From assembly GCA_016901395.1 (NCBI GenBank), contig JAEAMQ010000099.1, forward strand, positions 1-32,398: a DNA stretch of 32,398 nt. Direction: 5' to 3'. The DNA is from Prevotella sp. (lineage in GTDB: Bacteria > Bacteroidota > Bacteroidia > Bacteroidales > Bacteroidaceae). Below the pieces are notes generated by a model, which made no database searches, was not told the origin of the DNA, and saw only the letters and a program-made list of their open reading frames with translations. The position numbers and the translations under genes were made by a program. Of the stretch, positions 1 through 7,452 are shown piece after piece. Within the stretch, counting starts at the first letter, position 1, and each line of letters starts with the position of its first letter.

Positions 1-314
1 TTTTAACCACCACCCCCTCCATTGAGGGCCGCACCACTTTAGAGTACAAAGGCATTGTGACCGGTGAGACCATCATCGGTGCCAACGCGTTCAAGGACTT
101 CTTTGCCGGCATCCGCGACATCATCGGCGGGCGCAGCGGTGCCTACGAGAAGGTGCTGCGCGAAGCCAAAGACACGTCGATACAAGAAATGATGGAGCGC
201 GCGCAACAGCTCGGCGCCAATGCCATCGTGGGCATAGACCTTGATTATGAGACCATCGGACAGAGCGGATCGATGCTCATGGTGACCGCCAGCGGCACGG
301 CTGTAGTGATTTGA
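1..314 (+). CDS. YbjQ/UPF0145 family protein (5' end cut by window edge)
   Basis: The open frame enters from the left edge (first full codon at position 3) and ends at TGA 312-314. The first visible residues, [10 protein letters not shown], followed by a GIVTGE...[10 protein letters not shown] segment and the [17 protein letters not shown] stretch, match the YbjQ/UPF0145 family of small putative heavy-metal-binding domain proteins of about 105 residues. Only the first few residues should be missing. A GTG at 57 is not the start, because family-typical sequence precedes it. The end of the protein (DLDYETIG...[13 protein letters not shown]) is the usual family C terminus. The family probably forms oligomers, but its cellular role is not established. 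The gene converges on the minus-strand gene ending at 434. Confidence 0.9.
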   Translation, partial: LTTTPSIEGRTTLEYKGIVTGETIIGANAFKDFFAGIRDIIGGRSGAYEKVLREAKDTSIQEMMERAQQLGANAIVGIDLDYETIGQSGSMLMVTASGTAVVI

Positions 315-342
315 AGCCATAGAATGGCTGCTGAAAACGAAA

Positions 343-375
343 AGTGTTGGGACATCTCTCCGGTGTCCCAACACT
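343..375. terminator. Bidirectional terminator-like hairpin
   Basis: A perfect 12-bp stem (AGTGTTGGGACA at 343-354 with TGTCCCAACACT at 364-375) has a 9-nt loop and lies between two convergent genes. On the minus strand it is followed by a T-rich stretch (TTTCGTTTTC), so it is best placed to end transcription of the gene at 434-1114. On the plus strand the downstream T-tract is weak. Confidence 0.7.
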
Positions 376-433
376 CCCTTTGGTGTACTTTGAATGCCAC
401 TTTTACCCTGCATTCATAGCGTATCATACAGAC

Positions 434-1114
434 TTATTGTCCTAACTCCTCCTCGGTTTTTTCGGTGAGCTTTTTCTTTTCCTCTATAGCCTGCAGAGTG
501 TCCTGTTTTGCTTTAGCCTTCATTTCTTCAGTTTTCTTTTTCTGTTCTTCCTCGAGGCGCTTTTCTTCGAGGGCTTTCTGATAGGCCGCCACGATGGGGT
601 CGTCGTCCTTTTTGTCCATCTCTTGGAAGATAGCACGAGTTTTTTTCAGATGCTTCATATCCTTGCGATAGCGCCTGTCAATCATCTTCGCGAAGTCAAA
701 ACTGAAGTTCAGTGCGCCCTTTGTGGCGTTGTTGGCAGCCACACCCTCCTCGATGGCACGTTTCATGCCACTCATGAGCCCGCTGTTATCCTGTTTTCCC
801 CAAACCGTTACCTCGCTGATACGTTTGCTGTTGGGTATGATAAAGGTGGAGTCTTTGGTCTCCTTGGGCAGGAGTTTCTCGGCCAGATAACCGTGTTTAT
901 ACACCGTCAGGGTGTCGAACTGAGTGGGAATGAAGCACACTCCACGATAGTTGGTGGTGTCGCGGTAGCCGTCTCCGGTGATGACAATGGCATCACGCAC
1001 CGGCACGCGGGTCTCTATGTCAGCCACAACAAACTTGCGCAATGTCTTATCAGACTCCTGGGCAGCGGCGCAGAGGGTAGACATGAGTAATATGGAAAGG
1101 CAGTTTGACCTCAT
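434..1114 (-). CDS. Secreted hypothetical protein, carboxypeptidase-regulatory-like domain with charged helical tail
   Basis: This encodes 226 residues of unknown function. The start is ATG 1114; the frame stays open up to a TTG at 1126, which overlaps the promoter box and is unlikely. The N terminus is a signal peptide (MRSNCLSILLMSTLCAAAQE) with a probable signal peptidase I site after AAA. Residues about 25-110 resemble the carboxypeptidase-regulatory-like beta-sandwich found in many Bacteroidetes surface proteins (a VADIETRVPVRDAIVITGDG start, then a DTTNYRGVCFIP segment and ISEVTVWG). The last 50 or so residues are a Lys/Glu-rich, probably coiled-coil helix with EEKRLEEEQKKKTEE-type sequence. 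A periplasmic or outer-membrane-associated location is inferred. No catalytic motif is visible. Confidence 0.75.
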   Translation of the reverse strand: MRSNCLSILLMSTLCAAAQESDKTLRKFVVADIETRVPVRDAIVITGDGYRDTTNYRGVCFIPTQFDTLTVYKHGYLAEKLLPKETKDSTFIIPNSKRISEVTVWGKQDNSGLMSGMKRAIEEGVAANNATKGALNFSFDFAKMIDRRYRKDMKHLKKTRAIFQEMDKKDDDPIVAAYQKALEEKRLEEEQKKKTEEMKAKAKQDTLQAIEEKKKLTEKTEEELGQ

Positions 1115-1123
1115 AATTGTCTG

Positions 1124-1131
1124 CAAAGGTA
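1124..1131 (-). promoter_or_regulatory. Bacteroidetes -7 promoter box (TACCTTTG)
   Basis: Read on the minus strand, the sequence TACCTTTG fits the Bacteroidetes TAnnTTTG -7 element. It ends only about 10 nt before the ATG at 1114, so the predicted leader would be only a few nucleotides long. Confidence 0.55.
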
Positions 1132-1200
1132 AGAGTTTTGGCGATGGTGTGGGCTGTCGGTTAAAATCTTTTATATTATAAAACCTTGCCGAAACTTAAT

Positions 1201-1277
1201 AAAGGTTAGGTGGTTTGTTGGTGGGATGGTTTGTCAGTTTGTTGGTGGGGTTGGTTTGTTGGTTTGTTGGCGGGGTG
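1201..1277. repeat. Short tandem repeat array A (GGTTTGTTGGTGGG-like)
   Basis: Degenerate copies of GGTTTGTTGGTGGG and GGTTTGTT fill the region directly after the stop codon of the HAD gene (its last base is 1278). On the transcribed strand this reads as a C/A-rich CCAACAAACC repeat, which would be unstructured. Unlike the other arrays in the window, no opposite-orientation arm is seen here. It may be a half cassette or simple slippage DNA. Confidence 0.7.
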
Positions 1278-2039
1278 TTAGGGGTGGAGGAATTCGGCCC
1301 AGTCATTGCAGAAATCGATGATGCGGGGATAGAGAATGTTGGCTCCCTCATTGAGCAAAACGCTGTCGTCGAGAGGCCCACTGTTGATAGCGACGGTGAA
1401 AATGCGTGCTGCCACACCTGCGCGCACGCCGAGAGGAGCGTTCTCCACCACAATGCCCTGCCAGGGATGCTGTACTCCCGCCTTCTGCAATCCCATGAGA
1501 TAAGGGTCGGGATGGGGCTTGCCACGCTTCACGTCGTAGGCTGTTACGATGTGGTTTTCGTCGATAAAGTCGTGGAAATCGTCTATGAGACGCTTGATGA
1601 GCGGGCGTTGTCCCGAACCGGTGACGATGCCGATTTGCAAGCCCGAAGCCTTGATTTTCTCCATCAGCGGAACCACTCCTTCGAAGATGGGGGTGTCGCC
1701 CATGCTGTGGAAGATGCGTGTCTTGACATCGTAGATGCGTTGTGCCTCGTCGAGCGAGATGTCTTTGCCCTGCTGTTGCTTCACGAAATAGCGGATAGTG
1801 TCTATTCCCCGTGCGCCCTCGGTGGCGTAGGCGTCAGCCGCCGTCATCGTGAGCCCAAACTCTTTCATGGATTGTTGCCAGGCCACGGCATGGTGGGGCA
1901 TGGAGTCGTAGAGCACGCCGTCCATGTCAAACAGCACCACTTTCGGGTCGAAAACAGGTCTGTCGTTTTGCGAAAGCGACGGGTTGTCGTTGTTCCAACT
2001 ATCGTTATAGCCCTTGATGGCTTCAGAAATCTTGCTCAT
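1278..2039 (-). CDS. HAD-superfamily phosphatase, beta-phosphoglucomutase-like subfamily
   Basis: A 253-residue HAD hydrolase. Motif I is LFDMDGVLYDS, with nucleophile Asp38 and acid/base Asp40. Motif II is IVTGSG near 138-143. The motif III lysine lies in KRGKPHPDPY near 171-180. Motif IV is VVENAPLGVRAG near 198-208, with Glu199 followed by Asn200 where Asp is common. The helical cap between motifs I and II has the beta-phosphoglucomutase/GPH size. The substrate cannot be read from sequence; a sugar phosphate is likely given the upstream pgi. The start ATG at 2039 is preferred over the extended frame to 2081, because the extra residues cover a hairpin and have no family match. This is the last gene of the lysS-gpsA-pgi group. 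Confidence 0.9.
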   Translation of the reverse strand: MSKISEAIKGYNDSWNNDNPSLSQNDRPVFDPKVVLFDMDGVLYDSMPHHAVAWQQSMKEFGLTMTAADAYATEGARGIDTIRYFVKQQQGKDISLDEAQRIYDVKTRIFHSMGDTPIFEGVVPLMEKIKASGLQIGIVTGSGQRPLIKRLIDDFHDFIDENHIVTAYDVKRGKPHPDPYLMGLQKAGVQHPWQGIVVENAPLGVRAGVAARIFTVAINSGPLDDSVLLNEGANILYPRIIDFCNDWAEFLHP

Positions 2040-2052
2040 AGATATAAAATAT

Positions 2053-2078
2053 GTGGGTGTAATCGAGACTACACCCAC
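2053..2078 (-). promoter_or_regulatory. Hairpin just upstream of the HAD start codon
   Basis: A perfect 9-bp stem (GTGGGTGTA at 2053-2061 with TACACCCAC at 2070-2078) has an 8-nt loop and ends 13 nt before the start codon at 2039. On the minus strand it is followed by ATATTTTATA. It could be a partial terminator or attenuator between pgi and the HAD gene, or an RNA-processing site. No U-run long enough for a strong terminator is present. Confidence 0.55.
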
Positions 2079-2098
2079 CATTGTTTTGGTTTCTTTTT

Positions 2099-2262
2099 AG
2101 AGAATGAAAGCGTGAAAGAATAAGCCATGAGACTGATGACGGGTTTCAACAGAGGCCCCGCCTGCAGCCCAAAGCATGGGAAAGAAAAGCCTTGTCCGGC
2201 TGACACGCAGCACGGACACATGGCTTTTTATTCTTTTATTCTGCTTATTCTTTTCTTCTTCC
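2099..2262. repeat. Inverted short-repeat cassette B (AAAGAATA words), no gene inside
   Basis: The arm at 2099-2126 contains GAATGAAAG and GAAAGAATAAGCC. The arm at 2222-2262 reads GGCTTTTTATTCTTTTATTC and onward, the reverse complement of the same words. The 95-nt centre is GC-richer and has no open frame of interest. The cassette fills the pgi-HAD gap up to the pgi stop codon at 2266-2268. The arms could pair in RNA as an imperfect hairpin ending in AAGCC/GGCTT. Confidence 0.65.
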
Positions 2263-2265
2263 AGC

Positions 2266-3618
2266 TTACTTGGCCAGACGCTCTCTGATGGCTTTGCTCT
2301 CGGCCTCATAGCCGGGCTTGTTCAAGAGGGCAAACATGTTCTTCTTGTAAGCCTCCACACCGGGCTGGTTGAAGGGGTTAACTTCTTCCAACAGACCGCT
2401 GATGCCGCAGGCAACCTCAAAGAAATAGATGAGCTGTCCGATGTAATACTCGTTCAGTGCGGGCATGTTGATGAGCAGGTTGGGTACGCCACCGTCCACG
2501 TGAGCAAGTCTTGTGCCCAGCTCGGCCATCTTGTTCACCTCGTCCACACGCTTTCCTGCCAGGAAGTTCAGGCCGTCGAGGTTCTCCTCATCGGCCGGGA
2601 AGTCGAGCTTGCAGTTAGGATTTTCCACGGAAATCACCGTTTCGAAGATGCTGCGCTCGCCGTCCTGGATCCACTGTCCCATAGAGTGCAGGTCGGTGGT
2701 GAAGTCGCAAGCTGCGGGGAAGATACCCTTGTTGTCCTTGCCTTCGCTCTCTCCGTAGAGCTGTTTCCACCATTCTGCGATGAAGTGGAGCTTCGGTTGG
2801 AAGTTGGCAATAATCTCAATCTTCTTGCCAGCCTGTGTGTAAAGGCCCTGGCGCACGGCGGCATACTGGGCTGCAATGTTGTCTGCGAACGGTACATTCA
2901 CGCCTGTAGCCTTCTCCATATCCTGTGCACCGAGCACCAATGCCTGAATATCGAAACCGGCAACGGCTATCGGAAGCAGACCTACCGGAGTGAGAACGCT
3001 GAAGCGTCCGCCCACGTTGTCAGGGATGATGAAGCTCTTGTAGCCTTCCTTGTCGGCGCAAGTGCGGGCTGCTCCCTTCTTAGCGTCGGTGATCGCAACG
3101 ATTACATCCTTGGCCTCGGCCTTGCCACGCTGTGCCTCGCACTGCTTCTTGAGCAGACGGAAGGTGAGTGCAGTCTCGGTCGTTGTACCCGATTTGGAGA
3201 TGTTGATGACACCAAACTTCTTGTCCTTGAGATATTCAGTCAACTCGTAGAGGTAGTCCTCGCCGATGTTGTTGCCTGCAAACATGATGGTAGGGTTCTT
3301 CTTATCACCGATGAGCCAAGCGAAACTGTTGCCCAAAGCCTCAATGACGGCACGGGCACCAAGGTATGAACCGCCGATGCCGGCTACCACAACCACTTCG
3401 CATTTCTCCCGAAGGGTGTTGGCTACTGTCTGGATTTCACTCAGAAACTCATCTGAAATCTCTGTCGGCAAGTGCAGCCAACCGAGAAAATCGTTACCCT
3501 CACACGTGCCGTTCTCCAATGCTTCGCGAGCGGCTTTTACCTTTGCCTCATAGCCTTCAACGGTTCCTGCTGCCAGAAACTGGGTGGCCTTCGAGGTGTC
3601 TAATGTAATATTCTTCAT
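2266..3618 (-). CDS. pgi: Glucose-6-phosphate isomerase
   Basis: A 450-residue cytosolic isomerase interconverting glucose 6-phosphate and fructose 6-phosphate (glycolysis and gluconeogenesis). The diagnostic [11 protein letters not shown] is at residues 80-90. A sugar-phosphate-binding [14 protein letters not shown] loop follows near 141-154. [14 protein letters not shown] and a C-terminal [16 protein letters not shown], with the conserved Gln and Lys, are also present. The length matches the short bacterial form (about 450 residues). The ATG at 3618 lies directly beside the end of repeat cassette C. The gene is codirectional with lysS and gpsA, and a GxxExxY cassette separates it from gpsA. 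Confidence 0.97.
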   Translation of the reverse strand: MKNITLDTSKATQFLAAGTVEGYEAKVKAAREALENGTCEGNDFLGWLHLPTEISDEFLSEIQTVANTLREKCEVVVVAGIGGSYLGARAVIEALGNSFAWLIGDKKNPTIMFAGNNIGEDYLYELTEYLKDKKFGVINISKSGTTTETALTFRLLKKQCEAQRGKAEAKDVIVAITDAKKGAARTCADKEGYKSFIIPDNVGGRFSVLTPVGLLPIAVAGFDIQALVLGAQDMEKATGVNVPFADNIAAQYAAVRQGLYTQAGKKIEIIANFQPKLHFIAEWWKQLYGESEGKDNKGIFPAACDFTTDLHSMGQWIQDGERSIFETVISVENPNCKLDFPADEENLDGLNFLAGKRVDEVNKMAELGTRLAHVDGGVPNLLINMPALNEYYIGQLIYFFEVACGISGLLEEVNPFNQPGVEAYKKNMFALLNKPGYEAESKAIRERLAK

Positions 3619-3620
3619 TG

Positions 3621-3664
3621 TTTTGACATTAAGACAGGTTTTTTAGACATAAAGACATAAAAAC
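3621..3664. repeat. Cassette C, arm between GxxExxY gene and pgi (GACATAA words)
   Basis: Four GACA words are spaced 8-16 nt apart, including the 20-mer AGACATAAAGACATAAAAAC at 3645-3664. In the direction of transcription (minus) they read as TGTC words. The arm ends 3 nt from the pgi start codon. It is the inverted partner of the arm at 4110-4150 on the other side of the GxxExxY gene. Confidence 0.75.
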
Positions 3665-3688
3665 AAATTGAGCAGTCAAATCAACCTG

Positions 3689-4075
3689 TCAGTATTTAAT
3701 TGATTTCTTATATTTCCTATATTTGCGTTTAACTTCAATTTTTTCTCCTCCAAAATTCACCAACAATCCATTGTCAATTCTAAGGGCTGTGAGGTAGTTG
3801 ACCAACTGAACCTCATGGGCCAAACATAAAATATTGACAGCTTTCAATTCGAGTATCACCTGCTTTTCAACAATCATGTCAGCTCTATATTCCCCAACGA
3901 CAATATCGTCGTAATGAATCTTGATAGGAACCTCCGTCTCTACTTGCAAATGATGCTTCTTCAACTCGATGAAAAGAGCATTTTTATAGACGTTCTCCAG
4001 AAAGCCTGCAGGCAGCTGTCCTCTAACACTGTAGACACATTGCACAATTTCTTTGATTAGGCTTTCTATCTCCAT
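3689..4075 (-). CDS. GxxExxY protein (PD-(D/E)XK nuclease-like), copy 1
   Basis: A 128-residue protein with the naming motif GFLENVY at 24-30. The PD-(D/E)XK core appears as Asp66 in GEYRADMIVEK and Glu76-Leu-Lys78 in ILELKAV. A family-typical AHEVQLVNYL helix follows, and the basic tail is KRKYRKYKK. The fold predicts a nuclease, but activity and target are not known for the family. About 53% of positions match the second copy at 14344-14742 in a by-eye ungapped alignment, so they are old paralogues or separate arrivals. The gene sits between gpsA and pgi with inverted AAGACA-type repeat arms on both sides. It interrupts an otherwise metabolic operon. Start ATG 4075. Confidence 0.88.
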   Translation of the reverse strand: MEIESLIKEIVQCVYSVRGQLPAGFLENVYKNALFIELKKHHLQVETEVPIKIHYDDIVVGEYRADMIVEKQVILELKAVNILCLAHEVQLVNYLTALRIDNGLLVNFGGEKIEVKRKYRKYKKSIKY

Positions 4076-4109
4076 TCGCTCAGAAATGATATAAAGGTTT
4101 TAGATAATT

Positions 4110-4150
4110 CTGTCTTTTTGTCTTTCTGTCTTATCCTTCCTTCTGTCTCA
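4110..4150. repeat. Cassette C, arm between gpsA and GxxExxY gene (TGTCTT words)
   Basis: On the plus strand it reads TCTGTCTTTTTGTCTTTCTG and onward. On the transcribed minus strand it gives four GACA words (AAGACAG, AAGACAA and similar). It overlaps the gpsA stop codon (TGA, 4150-4148). Together with 3621-3664 it forms an inverted pair around the GxxExxY gene, four words on each side. Confidence 0.75.
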
Positions 4151-5143
4151 TCTGAATGAGTCGGTGAGAAGTTTGATTTCGCGTTGGGGATTGATGCGCT
4201 CGTAGAGGATGTTGTATACGGCATCAAGGATGGGCATGTTCACATGGAGATGACGGTTGATTTCCTTCATACACTTCGTGCCAAAATATCCTTCGGCCAC
4301 CATTTCCATCTCGATTTGTGCCGTCTTCACACTGTAACCCTTGCCTATCATCGTACCAAACGTGCGGTTGCGGGAGAAGTTGGAGTAACCCGTTACGAGG
4401 ATATCGCCGAGATAAGCACTATCGTAGATCGACCGCTCGATGGGGTAAACCACGTTGAGGAATCGGTTGGTCTCCTGCACGGCATTACTCATCAGCACCG
4501 CCTGGAAGTTGTCGCCGTATTTCAATCCGTTGCAGATGCCGGCGGCAATGGCATACACATTCTTGAGCACGGAGGAGTATTCGATGCCCACCACGTCTGT
4601 AGAGACCTTGGTCTTGATGACATCTGATGCCAGCACATCGGTGAAAGCCTTTGCCTTTTCCTGGTCTTTACACGCAATAGTGAGGTAACTCAACCGGTCG
4701 AGGGCCACCTCCTCTGCATGCGAAGGCCCCCCGATGCACGACAGATTCTCATATGGAACATCGTACACCTGATGGAAATACTCCGAACAAATAAGGTTTT
4801 CCTCAGGCACTACACCCTTGATGGCCGTCACGATAAACTTGTCCGAGAGGCTCGTCTTTAGCTTCTTCAGATGGTTTTTGAGATAGGGAGAGGGGGTGAC
4901 AAACACCAATGTGTCGTAGGCTTTGCATATCTCGTTGATGTTGGAAGAGAAGAATATCTCGTCAACATCAAACTGTGCCGATGTGAGATAAGCCGGGTTG
5001 TGCCCCAATCGCTTAAAGTCTTCGATGCGGTCATCACGTCGCATGTACCACCCGATGTGGTGAGTGTGGTTCACCACAATCTTGGCGATGGCCGTTGCCC
5101 ATGAGCCTCCTCCAATGATTGCTATCTTACCTACGTTGAACAT
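4148..5143 (-). CDS. gpsA: Glycerol-3-phosphate dehydrogenase [NAD(P)+]
   Basis: A 331-residue cytosolic enzyme reducing dihydroxyacetone phosphate to sn-glycerol 3-phosphate for phospholipid synthesis. It has an N-terminal Rossmann motif IGGGSWATA (10-18), a conserved IGGPSHAEEV (137-146) and the catalytic lysine in SSVLKNVYAIAAG (Lys194). The C-terminal helical domain carries SRNRTFG and AEGYFG segments. The length is normal. The ATG at 5143 lies about 10 nt from the end of repeat cassette D, which separates it from lysS. The stop codon is overlapped by cassette C. Confidence 0.96.
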   Translation of the reverse strand: MFNVGKIAIIGGGSWATAIAKIVVNHTHHIGWYMRRDDRIEDFKRLGHNPAYLTSAQFDVDEIFFSSNINEICKAYDTLVFVTPSPYLKNHLKKLKTSLSDKFIVTAIKGVVPEENLICSEYFHQVYDVPYENLSCIGGPSHAEEVALDRLSYLTIACKDQEKAKAFTDVLASDVIKTKVSTDVVGIEYSSVLKNVYAIAAGICNGLKYGDNFQAVLMSNAVQETNRFLNVVYPIERSIYDSAYLGDILVTGYSNFSRNRTFGTMIGKGYSVKTAQIEMEMVAEGYFGTKCMKEINRHLHVNMPILDAVYNILYERINPQREIKLLTDSFR

Positions 5144-5152
5144 ATCTTTAAT

Positions 5153-5302
5153 GGTAAAAGGGTAAAAAGGTGAAAGGGTAAAAAAGTGAGAGCGTCGAAA
5201 GCGAGATTACCATCTGCTTGCTCTGCCGCTTGCGGTTGCCGGGATGATCATGTCCGTCAGGCTTGTTCCTTTTTTACCTTTTTCCTTTTCTACTTTTTAC
5301 TG
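5153..5302. repeat. Inverted short-repeat cassette D (GGTAAAA words), no gene inside
   Basis: The arm at 5153-5190 has four units (GGTAAAAG, GGTAAAAAGG, TGAAAGG, GTAAAAAAG). The arm at about 5266-5302 is its inverse (TTTTTTACC, TTTTTCC, TTTTCTAC, TTTTTAC). The lysS stop codon (5299-5297) lies inside the second arm, so the repeat has grown over the end of the coding sequence or supplied its stop. A 75-nt GC-rich connector in the middle contains GCTTGCTCTGCCGCTTGCGG. The arms could form a long imperfect RNA hairpin between lysS and gpsA. Confidence 0.75.
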
Positions 5303-7033
5303 TTGATTGGCCTTTTCTATCCACGCAGCGAAGTCGTCGACGGTAGGCTTCTCGTAATCTAACTTATACTTCTTGACGATCTCGCCGAGCTTCTGCTGCA
5401 GACCCTGAGCCTTCTCCTCCTTGATATCGGATATCAGGTTGAATCCGGCCTTGCGCAGCACGTAGACCCAATCCTCTGCCACGCCAAGCTCTGCCCACTC
5501 TGCCACCGTGTTCTGCGGAATCTTCTTCTCGGGCTTGAGCTGCGGGAACAGCATCACCTCCTGTATGTTGGGCTGGCCGGTCATGAGCATCACGAGTCGG
5601 TCTATGCCAATACCAATACCGCTGGTAGGCGGCATTCCGTACTGCAAGGCACGCAGGAAGTCCTGGTCAATGAGCATTGCCTCGTCGTCGCCCTTGTCGG
5701 CCAGCTTCATCTGGTCTACAAAACGCTGCTCCTGATCCAACGGATCGTTCAGCTCAGAGTAGGCGTTGGCCAGTTCCTTACCGTTGACCATCAGCTCAAA
5801 GCGCTCTGTCAGTCCGGGCTTCGAACGGTGCATCTTCGTCAGCGGGGACATCTCCACAGGGTAGTCGATGATAAAGGTGGGCTGAATAAACGTGCCCTCG
5901 CAGAACTCGCCGAAGATCTCGTCGATGAGCTTACCCTTGCCGAAGGTCTCGTCTACCGACTCCAACTTCAGCTCCTCGGTGGCTATCTTGTAAATCTCCT
6001 CCTCGCTCTTGCCATAGAGGTCGAAACCTGTCTTCTCCTTGATGGCATCGAGGATGGGCAACCGGCGGAACGGAGCCTTGAACGAAATGACGTTGTCTCC
6101 GTTCTTCACCTCGGTCGAACCGTTCACCGCCACGCATATCGTCTCCAACAGACGCTCGGTGAACGACATCATCCAGTTGTAGTCCTTGTACTGCACATAC
6201 AGCTCCAGACAGGTGAACTCGGGGTTGTGGAAGCGGTCCATACCCTCATTGCGGAAGTTCTTGCCAATCTCATACACACCCTCAAAGCCACCCACGATGA
6301 GTCGCTTGAGATAGAGTTCGGTGGCAATGCGCATATACATGTCGATGTTGAGCGCATTGAAATGGGTGATAAACGGACGTGCGCTGGCACCGCCGGGGAT
6401 GCTCTGCAGTGTGGGCGTCTCCACCTCGGTGTAACCGGCATCGTCGAAGAACCGGCGCATGGTGCGCAACACCGTGGCGCGCTTGAGGAACGTATCCTTC
6501 ACGCCATCGTTCACCACCAGGTCCACATATCGCTGTCGGGCGCGCATCTCGGGGTCGTCAAACTTGTCGAAAGCCTCACCGTCCTTATACTTCACGATGG
6601 GCAGCGGCTTGAGGCTCTTGCTCAGCACCGTCAGTTCCTGAGCATGCACTGAAATCTCGCCGGTCTGCGTACGGAACACAAATCCCTTCACACCGATGAA
6701 GTCTCCGATATCCAACAGCTTCTTGAATACCTTGTTATATAATTCCTTGTCGTCGCCCGGACAAATGTCGTCACGGGTTACATATACTTGAATTCGTCCT
6801 TTGCTATCCTGCAGTTCCACAAAGCTGGCCTTGCCCATTACGCGGCGGCCCATCATGCGTCCTGCAATCACCACCTCACGCTTGTCGTCCTCACGGAACT
6901 CGCTGATAATATCGGTGGAGAATGCGTTGGTAGGATATTCGGCGGCCGGATAGGGGCATATCCCCATGTTGATCAGTTCTTGCAAACTTTGGCGGCGGCC
7001 AATCTCCTGCTCACTCAATTCTAAAATGTTCAT
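5297..7033 (-). CDS. lysS: Lysine--tRNA ligase (class II)
   Basis: A 578-residue class II aminoacyl-tRNA synthetase that charges tRNA-Lys. The N-terminal OB-fold anticodon-binding domain spans about 50-150 (VVIAGRMMGRR, FVELQDSKGRIQVYV). The catalytic core follows, with motif 2 FRNEG at 260-264 plus HNPEFT and motif 3 GIGIGIDRLVMLMTG near 500. The protein continues about 80 residues past the usual end (after MLFPQLKPEK). That tail holds a helix-hairpin-helix-like segment (ELGVAEDWVYVLRKAGFNL) and a second helical block. The gene is first in its transcription group, with a promoter box at 7068-7075. Confidence 0.97.
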   Translation of the reverse strand: MNILELSEQEIGRRQSLQELINMGICPYPAAEYPTNAFSTDIISEFREDDKREVVIAGRMMGRRVMGKASFVELQDSKGRIQVYVTRDDICPGDDKELYNKVFKKLLDIGDFIGVKGFVFRTQTGEISVHAQELTVLSKSLKPLPIVKYKDGEAFDKFDDPEMRARQRYVDLVVNDGVKDTFLKRATVLRTMRRFFDDAGYTEVETPTLQSIPGGASARPFITHFNALNIDMYMRIATELYLKRLIVGGFEGVYEIGKNFRNEGMDRFHNPEFTCLELYVQYKDYNWMMSFTERLLETICVAVNGSTEVKNGDNVISFKAPFRRLPILDAIKEKTGFDLYGKSEEEIYKIATEELKLESVDETFGKGKLIDEIFGEFCEGTFIQPTFIIDYPVEMSPLTKMHRSKPGLTERFELMVNGKELANAYSELNDPLDQEQRFVDQMKLADKGDDEAMLIDQDFLRALQYGMPPTSGIGIGIDRLVMLMTGQPNIQEVMLFPQLKPEKKIPQNTVAEWAELGVAEDWVYVLRKAGFNLISDIKEEKAQGLQQKLGEIVKKYKLDYEKPTVDDFAAWIEKANQQ

Positions 7034-7067
7034 ATCTGCTATATTCGAATATATTCTTTGTAATGTG

Positions 7068-7075
7068 CAAAGTTA
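7068..7075 (-). promoter_or_regulatory. -7 promoter box for lysS (TAACTTTG)
   Basis: Minus-strand TAACTTTG matches TAnnTTTG and lies 35 nt upstream of the lysS ATG (7033). A TTTG occurs at 7091-7088, but the 12-nt gap is shorter than the usual 19-21 nt, so the -33 element is not assigned. Confidence 0.6.
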
Positions 7076-7440
7076 ATAAAAAGAATTCAAAGTATCTTCT
7101 TATTTAATAATTAATAACCACCCTTTTGCGCAACAGCTGTGCAATGTCCTGACCCATGCTGTCTTCCCGTGATGGTAAGGATGTATCGCAAGGCGGCAAA
7201 TTCTTGGTTAATTAAAATCAAAATAATTCCAAAACTCGCTGATTTTTAGTATATTTGGGATGCTATAAACTGCGTTGTCACCGATTTGTTCTTAGGTTAT
7301 CTCTTGTCGCCGAGACAACGACTTCCCTTTGTTCTGCCGGGCATGCGTCGAGAGAAGATACTCCATGATGCTGGTAAGGATGAGCCACCCTTGTCTTAAT
7401 CACGCATCTTCGCTATATCTTCAAGTCATTCACTCTAACA
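7076..7440. other. Divergent intergenic region lysS / QueD-like gene
   Basis: There is no gene here beyond the lysS promoter. A plus-strand TATATTTG at 7248-7255 fits a -7 box and could serve the gene to the right with a leader of about 200 nt. The phrases GATGGTAAGGATG (about 7175) and GATGCTGGTAAGGATG (about 7370) are loose direct repeats. The last part (from 7384) is open in the frame of the downstream gene but has no canonical start codon. Confidence 0.4.
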
Positions 7441-7452
7441 ATTAATCAAATC

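Noticed and set aside
2176..3369. A 397-codon open frame on the plus strand opposite pgi
   Set aside because: It mirrors the pgi codons, has no family resemblance and no promoter or ribosome binding site. Similar long antisense frames at 1215-2123, 5828-6652, 9235-9948 (minus), 10307-11335 (minus) and 12166-12909 (minus) were dropped for the same reason.
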